Shown here: positions 1-11,317 of the stretch, piece after piece
Position numbering within the stretch: the first letter of the stretch is position 1
Layout of the letters: every line of letters starts with the position of its first letter
Assembly (NCBI RefSeq): GCF_905147365.1
Contig: NC_056420.1
Coordinates: forward strand, 6,148,001-6,212,000
Length of the DNA stretch: 64,000 nucleotides
Reading direction: 5' to 3'
DNA from: Aricia agestis
Lineage: Eukaryota; Arthropoda; Insecta; Lepidoptera; Lycaenidae
The notes under the pieces: generated by a model
What the model saw: the letters and a program-made list of their open reading frames with translations, nothing else
Told to the model about the DNA's origin: nothing
Database searches by the model: none
Made by a program: the position numbers and the translations under genes

Positions 1-122
1 CGATAAATGGGCTATCTAAAACTGAAATAATTTTTCAAACCGGGCCAGTAGTTCCTGAGATTAGCGCGCTCAAACAAACAAAGAAACAAACAAACTCTTT
101 CGCTTTATAACATTAGTACTTA
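1..122 (-). repeat. Helitron family H2, 5' part, cut by window edge
   Basis: Minus-strand fragment of the most frequent repeat in the window. It shares the module with GATTAGCGCG and a run of CAAA units, then CTTTCGCTTTATAA. On the minus strand this is the family's 5' end (normally TC followed by TATACTAATATTATAAAG). The 3' end lies beyond the left edge, and a second Helitron (H3) abuts it at 123. Confidence 0.6.
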
Positions 123-604
123 TCATAATATTAATACGCGAACGAAAAACTTTGTAACCCTTTTTACAAAAAATGGGGAAACGTAGGTGCATGAAATTTT
201 GCACAGTTATAGTTTATATGGTAAAGGAGTGCATCGAACTAATATTATTTTGAAATTATGCTTTTATCATACATTTTTTTAACAAATAAAACATTACACA
301 CACTACAACACACACACATGAGAAATGACAGATTTTTGAGAGACAAGCCTCTACATACGAATTATACTCTTTTATTTATGTTTGAAGTCTGTTGACAAGT
401 TGACAAATTGAAAATGGATTATAGTTTTTTTTTATTGAATCTAAGATACTAGACAATGCTAACACGGCCAGTCTGAGATCAGCTAAGTCCCATAGACAAG
501 AGTTGAAAAAAAAATGATAAAGTTAATATTTTTTACAAAATATAGGTAGTAGTCCTAATGTCGTTGAAACTAAGGTCGAATTTCGACCATTGGGCGATCT
601 CTAG
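123..604 (+). mobile_element. Non-autonomous Helitron, family H3
   Basis: Starts TC after a T and ends with the 7-bp-stem hairpin GGTCGAATTTCGACC, a 12-nt spacer and CTAG before T, which is the canonical Helitron 3' terminus. A second copy at 26972-27374 shares the interior, including the 5' region GCGAACGAAAAACTTTG. It has no coding capacity. Boundaries come from comparing the two copies. Confidence 0.7.
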
Positions 605-810
605 TAGAATATAGATTGATTACATAATAATATCTTGGATCGACTTCGATTCTGCATGCAGATAGCTTCTCAATCACGGTAGCAGTCATAGTTTAAATAC
701 ATTTAAATATTCTATTATGGAGATGAAGCAAAACCATATTTACACAGTCCTAGACAAATGATAAGGGTATTTAGCCACTTTATGAATAAAACATAATATT
801 TTTACACTAC

Positions 811-1239
811 TCATTCGACACAAATCAATCTCGGATGTAGGCCACCGAACAAAAGAAATCCCATGTAGCATGTGAGAAAAATATTTACCAGGCGAAAAAA
901 GGTTACTTTATTATCGTAGTCGGTGTAAAAAACATATAAGTGCCCGGTACAAATCATAGTAACTTGTATATAAAATCCTATTGTTAGACGATAGGCGGAA
1001 ATATAGTCACTTTTTCGACGCAATTTTGTGTTCGAATTGGAAACAGGCCGAATAGGCTCATTCGATTTTTGGCAACAACAAAAATTTATTTTCACCATTT
1101 CGTGTTTAAAATAAATGCCTTTTTTAGTATCTGTTACTGTGATACAATTAAGGATGCAATATATTTTTGGATAAAGTCTTTCTTGCTCTAGTTTGATAGC
1201 GATTTTAATATTCGAATTTATATTTGTAAAATACAACAA
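811..1239 (-). CDS. Hypothetical membrane-type ORF, 142 codons
   Basis: Open reading frame that I cannot assign to a family. The most plausible start is the internal ATG at about codon 48 (MVKINFCCCQK), with G at -3 and G at +4, leaving about 95 residues. Upstream on the minus strand, a stretch ending in CACAG and then AACAG could be a splice acceptor. The C-terminal half has two hydrophobic stretches (around YRLTIGFYIQVTMIC and LVNIFLTCYMGFLLFGG), as in a multi-span membrane protein, separated by a polar TDYDNK loop. This is the only long ORF in the first 10 kb that does not coincide with a recognised repeat. A chemoreceptor-like first coding exon is possible but is only a guess. It could be chance in AT-rich DNA. 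It lies on the same strand as, and downstream of, the candidate first exon at 8626-8732. Confidence 0.3.
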   Translation of the reverse strand: MLYFTNINSNIKIAIKLEQERLYPKIYCILNCITVTDTKKGIYFKHEMVKINFCCCQKSNEPIRPVSNSNTKLRRKSDYISAYRLTIGFYIQVTMICTGHLYVFYTDYDNKVTFFRLVNIFLTCYMGFLLFGGLHPRLICVE

Positions 1240-1507
1240 GCGATTTTCATCAGCGCTATATTATGTGGTTTTTGGGATAAATATCCAACTTAACTTGTAC
1301 TTTAAATTATGAAACCCATGGTAATACTAATATAACGGCAAAAAATTATAATTATTGCGACAAAACCAATGAACTTAATTTGTTTAACTTTAACATGTCA
1401 CATGGAGATAATTTAAGTCTTAAGACTTAAATTATCTCACAATGATGACATGGCGAACTAATTACGGCATTAAAAATTAAGGTCTTATCTATAGTAATCT
1501 ATGCTAA

Positions 1508-2504
1508 TCTATACTAATATTATGATTGGGAAGAGTTTGTTTGTTTGTTTGTTTGTGTGAACGCGCTAATCTCAGGAACTACTGGTCCGATTTGAAAAAT
1601 TCTTTCAGCATTAGATAGCTCATTTATCGAGGAAGGCTATAGGCTATATTTTATCACGCTATTACTAATAAGAGCGAAGAAATAGAGGAAAGTGTGGAAA
1701 AAACGGGGGGAAATTATTTGAAAGGGCTTATATGAACGCGCCAATCTCAGGAACTACTGGTTCGATTTGAAAAAAAAATTCAGTGTTAGATAGCTTCTTT
1801 ATCGAGGAAGGATATAGTTTTCAAATCAGACCAGTACTTCCTGAGATTAGCGCGTTCAAATAAGCCATGTAAAATATTTCTTCCCGTTTTTTACACTTTC
1901 CTCTATTTCTTCGCTCCTATTAATTTTAGCGCAATAAAATATAACCTATAGCCTTTTTCGATAAGTGGGCTATCTAACACCGAAAGAATTTTTCAAATCG
2001 GACCAGTACTTCCTGAGATTAGCGCGTTCAAATAAGCCATGTAAAATATTTCTTCCTGCTTCATTGCGCTAAAATTAATAGGAGCGAAGAAATAGAGGAA
2101 AGTGTAAAAAACGGGAAGAAATATTTTACATGGCTTATTTGAACGCGCTAATCTCAGGAAGTACTGGTCCGATTTGAAAAATTCTTTCGGTGTTAGATAG
2201 CCTACTTATCGAAAAAGGCTATAGGTTATATTTTATTGCGCTAAAATTAATAGGAGCGAAGAAATAGAGGAAAGTGTAAAAAACGGAAAGAAATATTTTA
2301 CATGGCTTATTTGAACGCGCTAATCTCAGGAAGTACTGGTCCGATTTGAAAAATTCTTTCAGTGTTAGATAGCCCACTTATCGAGAAAGGCTATATTTTA
2401 TCACGCTAAGATTAATAAAAACGAAAAAATAGAGGAAAATGTGGAAAAAACGGGAACAACTATAAACTAAAGTCCATGCGGACGAAGTCGCGGGCAACAG
2501 CTAG
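1508..2504 (+). mobile_element. Non-autonomous Helitron, family H2, internally rearranged
   Basis: Begins TCTATACTAATATTATGATT after an A and ends GCGGACGAAGTCGC (short hairpin), GGGCAACAG, then CTAG before T. The usual H2 copy is about 500-600 bp; this one is 1.0 kb because the central module (GCTAATCTCAGGAACTACTG to AGGAAAGTGT...) occurs several times in both orientations. No coding capacity. Confidence 0.7.
1831..2330. repeat. Long inverted repeat inside the H2 Helitron
   Basis: About 228 bp (1831-2058) recurs as a near-perfect reverse complement at about 2110-2330, separated by roughly 50 bp. Both arms contain the H2 module with the unusual GTAAAATATTTCTTCC variant, so the arms are closer to each other than to other H2 copies. 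Confidence 0.65.
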
Positions 2505-2506
2505 TA

Positions 2507-2889
2507 GTATTATTATAATTGGGAAGAGTTTGTGTGTTTGTTTGAACGCACTAATCTCAAGAACTACTGGTCCGATTTGAAAAATTCTTTCAGTGTTAGA
2601 TAGCTCATTTATCGAGGAAGGTTATAGGCTATATTTTATCGCGCTAAGACTAATAGGAGCGAAGAAATAGAGGAAAGTGTGGAAAAAACGAGGGAAATTA
2701 TTTGAAAGGGCTTATTTGAACGTACTGGAGCAATTTTTATGTTATTTGGCACAGATGAGAAGTAGACCATGTGAAAGGAAGAGCAAAATGAAATCTATAG
2801 CTTATGTCATAAAGTGGCATTTTATTTGAATTTGTGTAGGTCGATAAAATAATCGCGCGACTTAAAGTCGTAGTGTGCGCCAGCTCTAG
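2507..2889 (+). mobile_element. Decayed Helitron, family H2
   Basis: Abuts the previous Helitron directly. Retains the 5' module (TTGGGAAGAGTTTGTGTGTTT) and the 3' third (GTAGACCATGTGAAAGG), which matches the 33.4-kb copy. It ends in hairpin CGACTTAAAGTCG followed by a spacer and CTAG before T. Confidence 0.55.
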
Positions 2890-3491
2890 TACTAGTATAT
2901 CTTATTTAATCATTTCTTTAAATACCTTCAAGCAAAATAACAATAAAACAGGTAGACAATAGCTGTGACATTGCAAAGTGAGACATGAGACTTACAACTT
3001 ATTCCGAGTTGCCTTAACTTTGTATATTAAGACGACAAAGCCTATTTGTGGCTATGAAACCGCTGAAGTTAAGAAATTCTCACAACTATAAAGCTGGGGA
3101 TACACCTCACTGAGTTACCCGTTAAACTTAATAAATGTAATGCAGTAACTCGCATGTTAGTATTTAGTGAACAGAGGCTATAATATAGCCTACAATATAA
3201 TTAAATAAAATAAATATTCATATTATGAATATTAATTTTATTTATTTATTTTGTTCAATACATTTCAATAATATTACAAAAGTAGGAGTAATAAATCTTG
3301 CCGCAAAAACCACAATAAGTTTATCTGGACAAGATGAGGTCGCATCATTAATTAAAGTGCCTTTTCTTAATAGATGTTTTTTCAGTGTCCGTCTATATTT
3401 ACACCTGTTCCGACACAACTTTTGTAGGTCAATAAGATGACATTACATTTAATATTCCGAAATAATGTATAAATAATCTATATTCTTCTTA
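2890..3491. other. No recognisable gene
   Basis: AT-rich sequence with only short chance ORFs; no repeat family recognised. Confidence 0.4.
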
Positions 3492-3643
3492 TCAAGAAAA
3501 ATGAATTTTTAATTTTGTTAGTTTCGCTAAAGCTCGAGAACGGCTTAACAGATTTGGATAATTTTAGTTTGAAATATTCGTTGAAGTCCAGAAAAGTTTA
3601 ATATTAGGAGGGTAGTGAAACGAAGTTGACCTGTATATAGTTG
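3492..3643 (+). repeat. Decayed Helitron, family H4
   Basis: Diverged copy of the 36.0-kb H4 element. Recognisable pieces are TTAGTTTCGCTAAAGCTCG, GTTTGAAATATTCGTTGAAG and a degenerate 3' end (GAAACGAAGTTGACCTG). Confidence 0.5.
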
Positions 3644-4162
3644 ACTGTAAAAGTAGCAGCGCTAGAGGTGTAACTTATTTTTATGTTACCATACAAATTG
3701 AAGTTGCTAAAAAGAATCTTGTGATCTCGCGGTATATCGGCCAAAACTCGATAAATCTAGCGGCAGCCCAATTTTTCATCGGAGAATTTGATCTAGAGTC
3801 TACGTTATTTCCACTTGCGATTACAGAGACGTAAACAAAAGGGATGTAAACCATAAAGTGGAGAAATGACAGCCAGCGTCCTATATACCAGAATTTACGA
3901 TAAGCTATGGATGTGCCCTGTTATTATGGTTGAATATGGAATAATTATACCCCGTGGCTAACAAGCGCCGATCGAAATTCGATCCGAAATGGGCGAAATC
4001 AGGGGTAGTAATGTATAAATCGATACATTATAATTGGTCGCTTTTAAGCATTTGTGTTCTAACCCAAAAAAAGGTATATTGTTGAATTTTGAATACAGTC
4101 TTGTTCTAAATGATCTATAGAACATTACTCCACTTGCTCGGTAAACTTTAACCATTGAGGCG

Positions 4163-4627
4163 AGACCGCACTACGCGACACGACACGACGCGACACTTCA
4201 TTTTTTTTTTATGAAAGAAGGGGGCAAACGAGCAAACGGGTCACCTGATGGAAACAACTTCCGTCGCCCATGGACACTCGCAGCATCAGAAGAGCTGCAG
4301 GTGCGTTGCCGGCCTTTTAAGAGGGAATAGGGGAGGGTAGGGATGAGAAGGGAAAGGAATAGGGGAGGATAGGAAAGGAAATTGGCCCTCCGGTAAACTC
4401 ACTCACTCAGCGAAACACAGCGCAAGCGCTGTTTCACGCCGGTTTTCTGTGAGAACGTGGTATTTCTCCGGTCGAGCCGGCCCATTCGTGCCGAAGCATG
4501 GCTCTCCCACGTATAAAAATTCCATAGAACTGACGTACTTTTATAAACGTTAATCTGACATTAGTACAAACATCAGCACTCAGTTCTAGGGAACGTATAG
4601 TTTCTCGTCGTGTCGCGTAGTGCGGTC
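4163..4627. mobile_element. MITE with 22-bp TIRs, interrupted by SINE-A
   Basis: Left AGACCGCACTACGCGACACG (from about 4164) recurs as reverse complement CGTGTCGCGTAGTGCGGTCT (ending about 4626). A SINE-A copy is inserted just inside the left TIR. No transposase. The superfamily is not determined. Confidence 0.6.
4200..4513 (-). mobile_element. SINE-A copy
   Basis: On the minus strand it begins CGTGGGAGAGCCATGCTTCG, contains GGCTCGACCGGAG (a poor match to a Pol III B box), a pyrimidine-rich CCCTTCCCTACCC-type middle, and ends GCCCCCTTCTTTCATAAAAAAA. Three further copies occur at 23031-23365, 29435-29772 and 44226-44550. Probably a lepidopteran SINE; a formal family name is not assigned. Confidence 0.65.
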
Positions 4628-4946
4628 TTACCTTTAGTTTGCCTCAGTTCATGCACGGCTTATTCAGAAATGCACAACGCATGAACTAACTTTTCACCTC
4701 CATTTCCGATAAATCTCACATTTAATTACAGCAGGAATTTCTCAATTAATACGTTTTCAAATTACAAATCCGGTGAGCTTTTGCTACAAGATAGACGATA
4801 CTTATAAAGAGTTTTTGTTTTAATTTAAATGTTTTCATTGAAACGCTATTTAATTTAATGTTGATAATTATAAATACTATATTCTACGTAATGAATAACC
4901 TACTGTTTTCTGAAAAAAAAAGACACTACAAACATATTATTATAAA

Positions 4947-5667
4947 CTGGCTGCTGCCCGCGACTTCGTCCGCGTTACAGAGATGAATAACATTATCCGA
5001 TAATTCCATATTTTTCGTTTAATATTTGTTCTTTTTGGTCGCCGTGTGACGTTGTACATAGCTTAAGGGGGCGACTATTCCAAAAATTGACGATTTTATA
5101 ATTCATTTTTAAACTTGAAAATAAGCCCCGAATTGTTTCATTTTCTATACATAGATACTACATTATATTTCCAAGAATTTTATCTAAACGAAAACACAAT
5201 AAATAGTCATAAAAAAATATAAAAAAAATCACAATACTTATATTATTTTCTCGACAGAAAAAAACAAAAAGTTGCATATAATTTTCACAAATTTTTCGTA
5301 TATTGCCATAACCGTGCATTAAACTAAGTTAATATTTTAACACATTGTATAAAATTCTATCACTGAGAATCTGACTTGGCTTTTTTTTTTTAATTTTGTA
5401 TATTTATTGAGTTATTAAGAAAATACTAACTTGGCGATGATCCCGCGTCGTCCTTTTTCACCTGGCATATGAAATACGGGCGTGAGTGTGAAAAGAGAAG
5501 GACGATGTCTGATTTTTTGGGTTAGTCGCCCTATTAATGCCTTCCTCCATAGTCCATCAATGAACTATCCAACACGATAAGATTTTTCAATTCGGACAAC
5601 AACAGTAGTTCCTAAGATTAGCGCGTTCAAACAAACAAACTCATCAGCTTTATAATATTAGTATAGA
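4947..5667 (-). mobile_element. Decayed Helitron, family H2
   Basis: Minus-strand 3' end with CGCGGACGAAGTCGCGGGC and a degenerate terminal CTAG (now CCAG); 5' end ATCTATACTAATATTATAAA at 5667. The 0.7-kb interior contains a possible nested TIR element. Confidence 0.55.
5066..5533. mobile_element. Possible TIR element nested in H2
   Basis: Short imperfect inverted ends: left GGGGGCGACTATTCC, right GGGTTAGTCGCCC. AT-rich interior without coding capacity. Confidence 0.3.
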
Positions 5668-6020
5668 TATTTTTTTGGTTCCATAATGAAAATCTTCGGA
5701 AAGCTAATTTTGAATTATTTAGTATACCATTATTCTATTAGTATTAACGTGGTTGATGATGGTGATGAAAATTATTTGGGCAGATAGTTCGCGAAAATTC
5801 GCTGGAATAATTCAGGGATTACGCACTAGTTTCAATTTGTAGATAAATTGAGATTATAAACTAGTATTTGAATAAATTACAAATTTGTGAGGCGGTAATC
5901 GGTATACAGCAAAATGTTCCAGAAAATATCACAATTTGATTTTGTAGTTCCGTAGACCGTAGCCCTAATAAAAGAGGCCATAGGTCCAAATACGTGTATG
6001 ATGTATATCAACCTGCTTTT

Positions 6021-6436
6021 TAGGGTTCCGTACCCAAAGGGTAAAACGGGACCCTATTACTAAGACTTCAATGTCTGTCCGTCTGTCTGTCTGTGTGTCT
6101 TCAGGCTGTAACTCAAGAACCGCTATAGCTAGATTTCTAAAATTTTCACAGATACTAAAAACAAAATAAAATCAATATTAATTAAGGGGGCTCCCATACA
6201 ACAAACGTGATTTTTTTGCTATTTTTTGCTCGATGTCAATAACTGCAACACATAGGCACTTGAAATATTCACGAAATACTCAGTTATATTTGTACTTTAA
6301 TAATCAATTATAACATTTAAATAAATGTAATAATTAAGGGGGGCTCCCATACAAAAAAACACAATTTTCAGCCTATTTTTGCTCGATTGAGGTACCTTCA
6401 GGCGCGAGTTTAACTCGCACTTGGTCGATTTTTTTA
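6021..6436 (+). repeat. Repeat C copy
   Basis: Begins TAGGGTTCCGTACCCAAAGG and a GTCTGTCTGTC stretch, and ends GCGAGTTTAACTCGCACTTG then GTCGATTTTTTT. The same ends are present at 24081-24525 (opposite orientation) and 54973-55388. A common lepidopteran interspersed repeat; whether it is a SINE or a truncated retroposon is not resolved. Confidence 0.6.
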
Positions 6437-8615
6437 TTCATCCCATAAAATTGTCATCATCTATTTTGTATTAAGATTGTTATTAAACTTTTTTTACCTA
6501 GGATGTTTAGAGTTATTATAAGTTTAAATAAATTAAAATTTAAGAAAGATTAAACATTAATTACATACTTTAAAAATATTATTCATAATGTAACAAAAAT
6601 ATTTTTATTACAAAGGCAAAATAGATTTTAGTAAATTAAAAAGGAAAAAATATTTCATTGTAAAATATAATATGAAAAAAAACGATTTGAAATTCGATCC
6701 AAAAAGTTAAACTTACAGTAAGTTAAGGGAATATTAAAAAGTGAAATTATAGTAAAAAAATCCAAAAACGCAAAATGTGTATGTTAATTTGACACTAAAA
6801 TTATTAACCCTTAATTGGTCGCACGGGTCAAATCACTTTCAAACCGAAAAAAAATGTGCTAGAGTTCCAGGAATGCCACGACGCTTAAATTATGGTTTCC
6901 TATTGAGGTATCCTAATAAGTGGTAGCCGATCAGCTAGCGCTGGTGCATGCGTCGGTACTCTTGAGAGCTGACCCCATGTGACCACTTACGTTTTTTTTT
7001 TTTGTCACAAGTATTTCTCCAGAAAAACTTACAGCCATGCAATAAAAACAATTAAAACTAATAATATTAACTATGAGCCGTTAATAAGTTTTTATAAACT
7101 AAAAATTACCTAAATATTCAACACAATACATTGACTTGTGTAGTAAGAAGAGTGCTTACAAAAAAACAATAGAATATTCTATTGTTTACTAACACTAAAA
7201 TATGAAAATTAAAAACAGGGTTAAAAATGGGCAATGAAAAAAAAATATACTAAGTACTGAAAATAATAATAATACTTAACATAACATTCACATTCGCGAA
7301 CCGCTGGAACAAAATATACTAGTATAGTTGAATTAAAACTATCCATTATTGGAGTGAAAGTAATCCAATGTTGCAAGTCGTCTAATAGAAGAAAGTTTAA
7401 AAGTTAAATTATTTTTGATATACTTTAGGATGATTTAAAAATATATGAGTATCTTTTCTTGAGATCATTTTTTATATACTCAATAATAATTGCTCTGTAA
7501 AAATGTCAGTATAGATCAAGAAAGTAAAATACGCTGGCAGCTGGAAGGTTTCTGAAGATAAAAGAGATTTTGCGAGTCTAGCCTATGAACTACAAAACTA
7601 TGCACCGATTTTTGACGGGCATGGATCGGTAGACAAGATTTTAAAACCCAGAGATGACTAAAATAATCCCAGACCATTGTTTGGTGATGATGATGATGAG
7701 GGGGTAATAAACACAAGTGAGTAACAAATTATACAAATAAGGAAAATATGTTCGTCAGTCATATTATCACAGGGCCTGCTTCCTTCGGTACTGCAAAAAA
7801 AAATCTGGTCATCGATGTGAATAATAGATTTTTTTAGATCTCGATCTCAACCATAGTGAAATTTATGAGATTTCGAGACTTTGTGATTCGAGATTTGATG
7901 CGCCTAATTAGGGGTTAAATAATTTTTATGAAATTTTAATGCCACAACCTCGCACAGTCTAAAAATAAATCCATCAGTGCTATGAAAATTATTAATGTAA
8001 CAAAATTAATATTTAAAGGCTCTGGTTACTCAATCATTAATTCCATTTATAACGTGAATATTACAAAATATTCGGGACCGGCGCAATATACTAGACGATT
8101 TAATATTTACCTTATTTTATTCAAATAAATCTTTGTGGATTTGCATGAAAAATTCTTACCTTGCTTTCTAAAGTATAATTGGCAAAAAAAGAAAATGGTA
8201 TCTAATATTAATACGAAACTTCAAACGAATCACCAAAAAGCGTAATTCTAATTGGCCGTAATTAGGCGCTATAGCGCCGCGGTGCCGCAGCGAAATTAAA
8301 AGCCTTTGCAATAATTATTTAAATTGGACACGGGATTTAAATACATTGCAAAAAAAAACCTTTTGCGTGTAATTAATATTTATGGGATTGAATTTTTAAA
8401 TCCACAAAAAAATAACACTTAACTAGATAACTTTTAAATTATTTGACAAAGTTACTATTCCATGTTAATTATTGTGTACGAATTTCAATTAACCCCGCAA
8501 AAGTTTTGCTTTTGATATTTATAAAAGTACACCTCTATTTACTTTAAAACTTATTTCACAAAAATCGTATTCTTCAAAAAATATTTTTCGTTTTCTAAAA
8601 AAAAAAAATACAAAA
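6437..8615. other. No recognisable gene
   Basis: AT-rich. The 66-codon ORF at 7516-7716 (minus) shows only low-complexity histidine codons. A short GC-richer patch at about 8260-8295 (GGCGCTATAGCGCCGCGG) is noted without interpretation. This may be intron of the gene proposed to start at 8.7 kb. Confidence 0.4.
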
Positions 8616-8625
8616 GCGTACTCAC

Positions 8626-8732
8626 ATTTTAAGCGCACTTTTTTTGTAATATTTGTGTTAGCACTACGAACAAACACTGCACTCCACTCTTGAACCGATC
8701 GAGTTTCCTCGGCCAGAGGCTGTGTAGTACTG
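8626..8732 (-). other. Candidate non-coding first exon and TATA-less promoter
   Basis: On the minus strand a GC-rich stretch (GTTCGTCGCTCGCTCGC) precedes an initiator-like CCTCAGTACT at about 8735-8726. About 107 bp of exon-like sequence follows, ending at 8626 directly before the strong splice donor GTGAGTACGC (8625-8616). There is no usable start codon before the donor: the ATG overlapping it reads straight into TGA. The exon would therefore be 5' UTR, with coding exons at lower coordinates or outside the window. The contrast with the surrounding AT-rich DNA supports a regulatory origin. Transcription itself cannot be seen here. Confidence 0.42.
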
Positions 8733-9449
8733 AGGTCGGGAGCGAGCGAGCGACGAACGTCATTCCCGACGCCGCTTTACGCATCACAAAAAAGTTTCTG
8801 GTACAAATCTAAAACAAATTCTTATGAATCTCAAAAAATCTCATTCCTATTATGAATTACTCAAAACATCTTAGGGTCTGAAAGACCCACAAATAAAGTA
8901 ATATAAAACGAGTATTTTTCTTGAGTTTTTCGCTGAAATGTATGCCTACTTGGGTTTTGGTAACTCAATTCCTAATGTTTACTTCGATATTCATTATCAC
9001 TTTTTTACTAACCCAACTTGTGCTGAGTGCTGCTGTTTACAATAAGGAAACTTTTCATTCTAGGTACGTAGACCTTATAATATTATACTTTTGAATTTAC
9101 TAATCTAAATTTTGGATTTTTCTAATTATCACTCTCGAGCAAGCAGTAGGTCTTAATTTCTATCCAATTCGAAGTGTGTGAGATCATATGAGTATGAGAA
9201 GTAGATCCCTGGCGTATCCAGGGCATACTTCAGCATCTTCTCATAATATATGTTGTTGTCTTCTATCTGTTAATAATAGTTGGCGTGATTAAATCATCTT
9301 ATGAATACAATAATAAAAATTATTACTTACATCGATTAGATTACAAAAATAATAAATAATATTAGATATTAATACTTCGATCGCGGATTCTTGGAAATGC
9401 TATAATTGTATTCTATTGTCACAATAGATTAGTCTTAGTAGATTCCGAC

Positions 9450-9842
9450 GGTCAATTCAGATCGCAACGCGACGCGTAGTCCGTAGATGCATTTAAAAAT
9501 GTGTCATGGATTTGACAGACTTCGATTTTTTTTTATGGACGCTTCACACCACATCAGTCTGGCCCCGTGGTAAGTACCTGAAGGACTTGTGTTACAGGTA
9601 CCAGACAACGGAAATATAATTAATACTTTTAATTTTTATACTATACATATATTGCAGATTTTTATTATATGATACACATATTTAATACACGTCCATGACC
9701 CAGGAATTTTTTGAAATCTTTTTGTTCCGTCGGCGGGATTCGAACCCGCGACCCCCGGCTTGAGCTGCCAACGCGCTCACCACTGAGCCACAGAGGTCGT
9801 CAATTGCGCGAGACGTCTTGCAAATAAGGACGCTATCACATT
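9450..9842. mobile_element. MITE (GGTCAATTCAGA family) interrupted by SINE-B
   Basis: Left arm GGTCAATTCAGATCGCAACG matches the intact 56080-56214 copy. After the SINE, CGCGAGACGTCTTGCAAAT also matches, but the sequence then departs into AAGGACGCTATCACA. The reverse complement of that segment sits next to the third family member at 18397. Confidence 0.55.
9525..9801 (-). mobile_element. tRNA-headed SINE (SINE-B, Metulj-like)
   Basis: Minus-strand head has a full internal Pol III promoter: A box TGGCTCAGTGG and B box GGTTCGAATCC within a tRNA-like 73-nt start (about 9801-9729). The body ends CCAGACTGATGTGGTGTGAA then GCGTCCAT and an A run. From memory it resembles the Metulj SINEs of butterflies. 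Second copy at 35229-35474. Not a functional tRNA gene, because it is joined to the SINE body. Confidence 0.72.
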
Positions 9843-10147
9843 TTTTCACAACTATCAGTGATTTTCAGGTACCATTTTAAAGAATTAGGAGTCACACTGC
9901 GAAGATATTTTGGTTTTAAATGAAAAATAATTTATTCATCTCCACTAGTCTATACCATAAAAATGTTATAGCCGCATACAAAATTTTCATATCAAATACG
10001 ATTTAACCATCATCACAATAATCGCAAAATATAAAAAATGAGGTCTGATTAGGTACCATTATAGCTAAATACACTGAACTAAGGAAAATAAATATACAAA
10101 AAAATGATGCTTATTTAGACCCCTATACGAATAGCTAAATATTTTAT

Positions 10148-10560
<413 letters not shown>

Positions 10561-10576
10561 TTGAATTTTTTATATA

Positions 10577-11290
10577 TGTTTGGGACAGTATTCGCCCATA
10601 GGTTTCGTCGCTGGCTTCGTCGCTGGCTCGGATCGGACTCGAAGATTCCAAGGCTACACCGGTATATCTTGCTGAGCGGGGGCGTAAATAAAACACACGA
10701 GTCGTCGAGGAGAACATCGACCCCGAAATCCGTCTCGCTTACCCGGCTCAAGGCAATGCCATATAGAAAGCCCCTCTGAGGTACCCGACCGCGGCAATGC
10801 CGTATAGAGAGCCGCTCCGATTCGTACGTCTCTTCAGTCTTATTTTCACTATCGGAAGCGGCTATTTTCCCTATTTTCCCTATTTTGCCATGAGCCAAGG
10901 TAATTGAAACGCATTTCGGGAAATTCTTTATTTATCGTTCCACAATAATCAACTTATTCTAAATAATAACACTTATATTTAACATAGTTATAGCTAGGCG
11001 AAGATAAAAGTTAATACAATTTACATAGTTTTTTAGCACATTTTTCCTAATATTTTCCAAACTATTTATATTTCAGACACTAATTTTCTGATAATTATTA
11101 GTTAACGTTCTATTTTATTAAAATAACAACTTTTTGCCTCTTAGGGAGCCACAGATTTATCACAGTTCACTTCTAAAGTTTATTTTTAAAAACACTTATT
11201 TTGCACTGAGTTTATTATCATATTTCACTGTTAACGAGTTTGTATACACTCACTACGAGTTTATCGGGTGCGAGGCCGCTGTCCTCAACA
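10577..11290 (-). repeat. 3' LTR of the BEL/Pao element
   Basis: 714 bp, TGTTTGGGACAG to CTCAACA on the plus strand; same length as the other LTR, with no difference noticed on side-by-side reading. Contains two short near-repeats around GCAATGCC(A/G)TATAGA. Confidence 0.93.
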
Positions 11291-11300
11291 TCCTCCCCCC
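11291..11300 (-). other. Polypurine tract
   Basis: Minus-strand GGGGGGAGGA lies immediately upstream of the 3' LTR, as expected for the plus-strand primer of an LTR retrotransposon. Confidence 0.8.
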
Positions 11301-11317
11301 GGCGCAGTAGCCAGGGT

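Noticed and set aside
3225..3440. 71-codon plus-strand ORF
   Set aside because: No start context, domain or flanking gene signal; compatible with chance in AT-rich DNA.
9729..9801. tRNA gene on the minus strand
   Set aside because: The tRNA-like head with A and B boxes is followed by a SINE body, and a second copy with the same body exists at 35229-35474.
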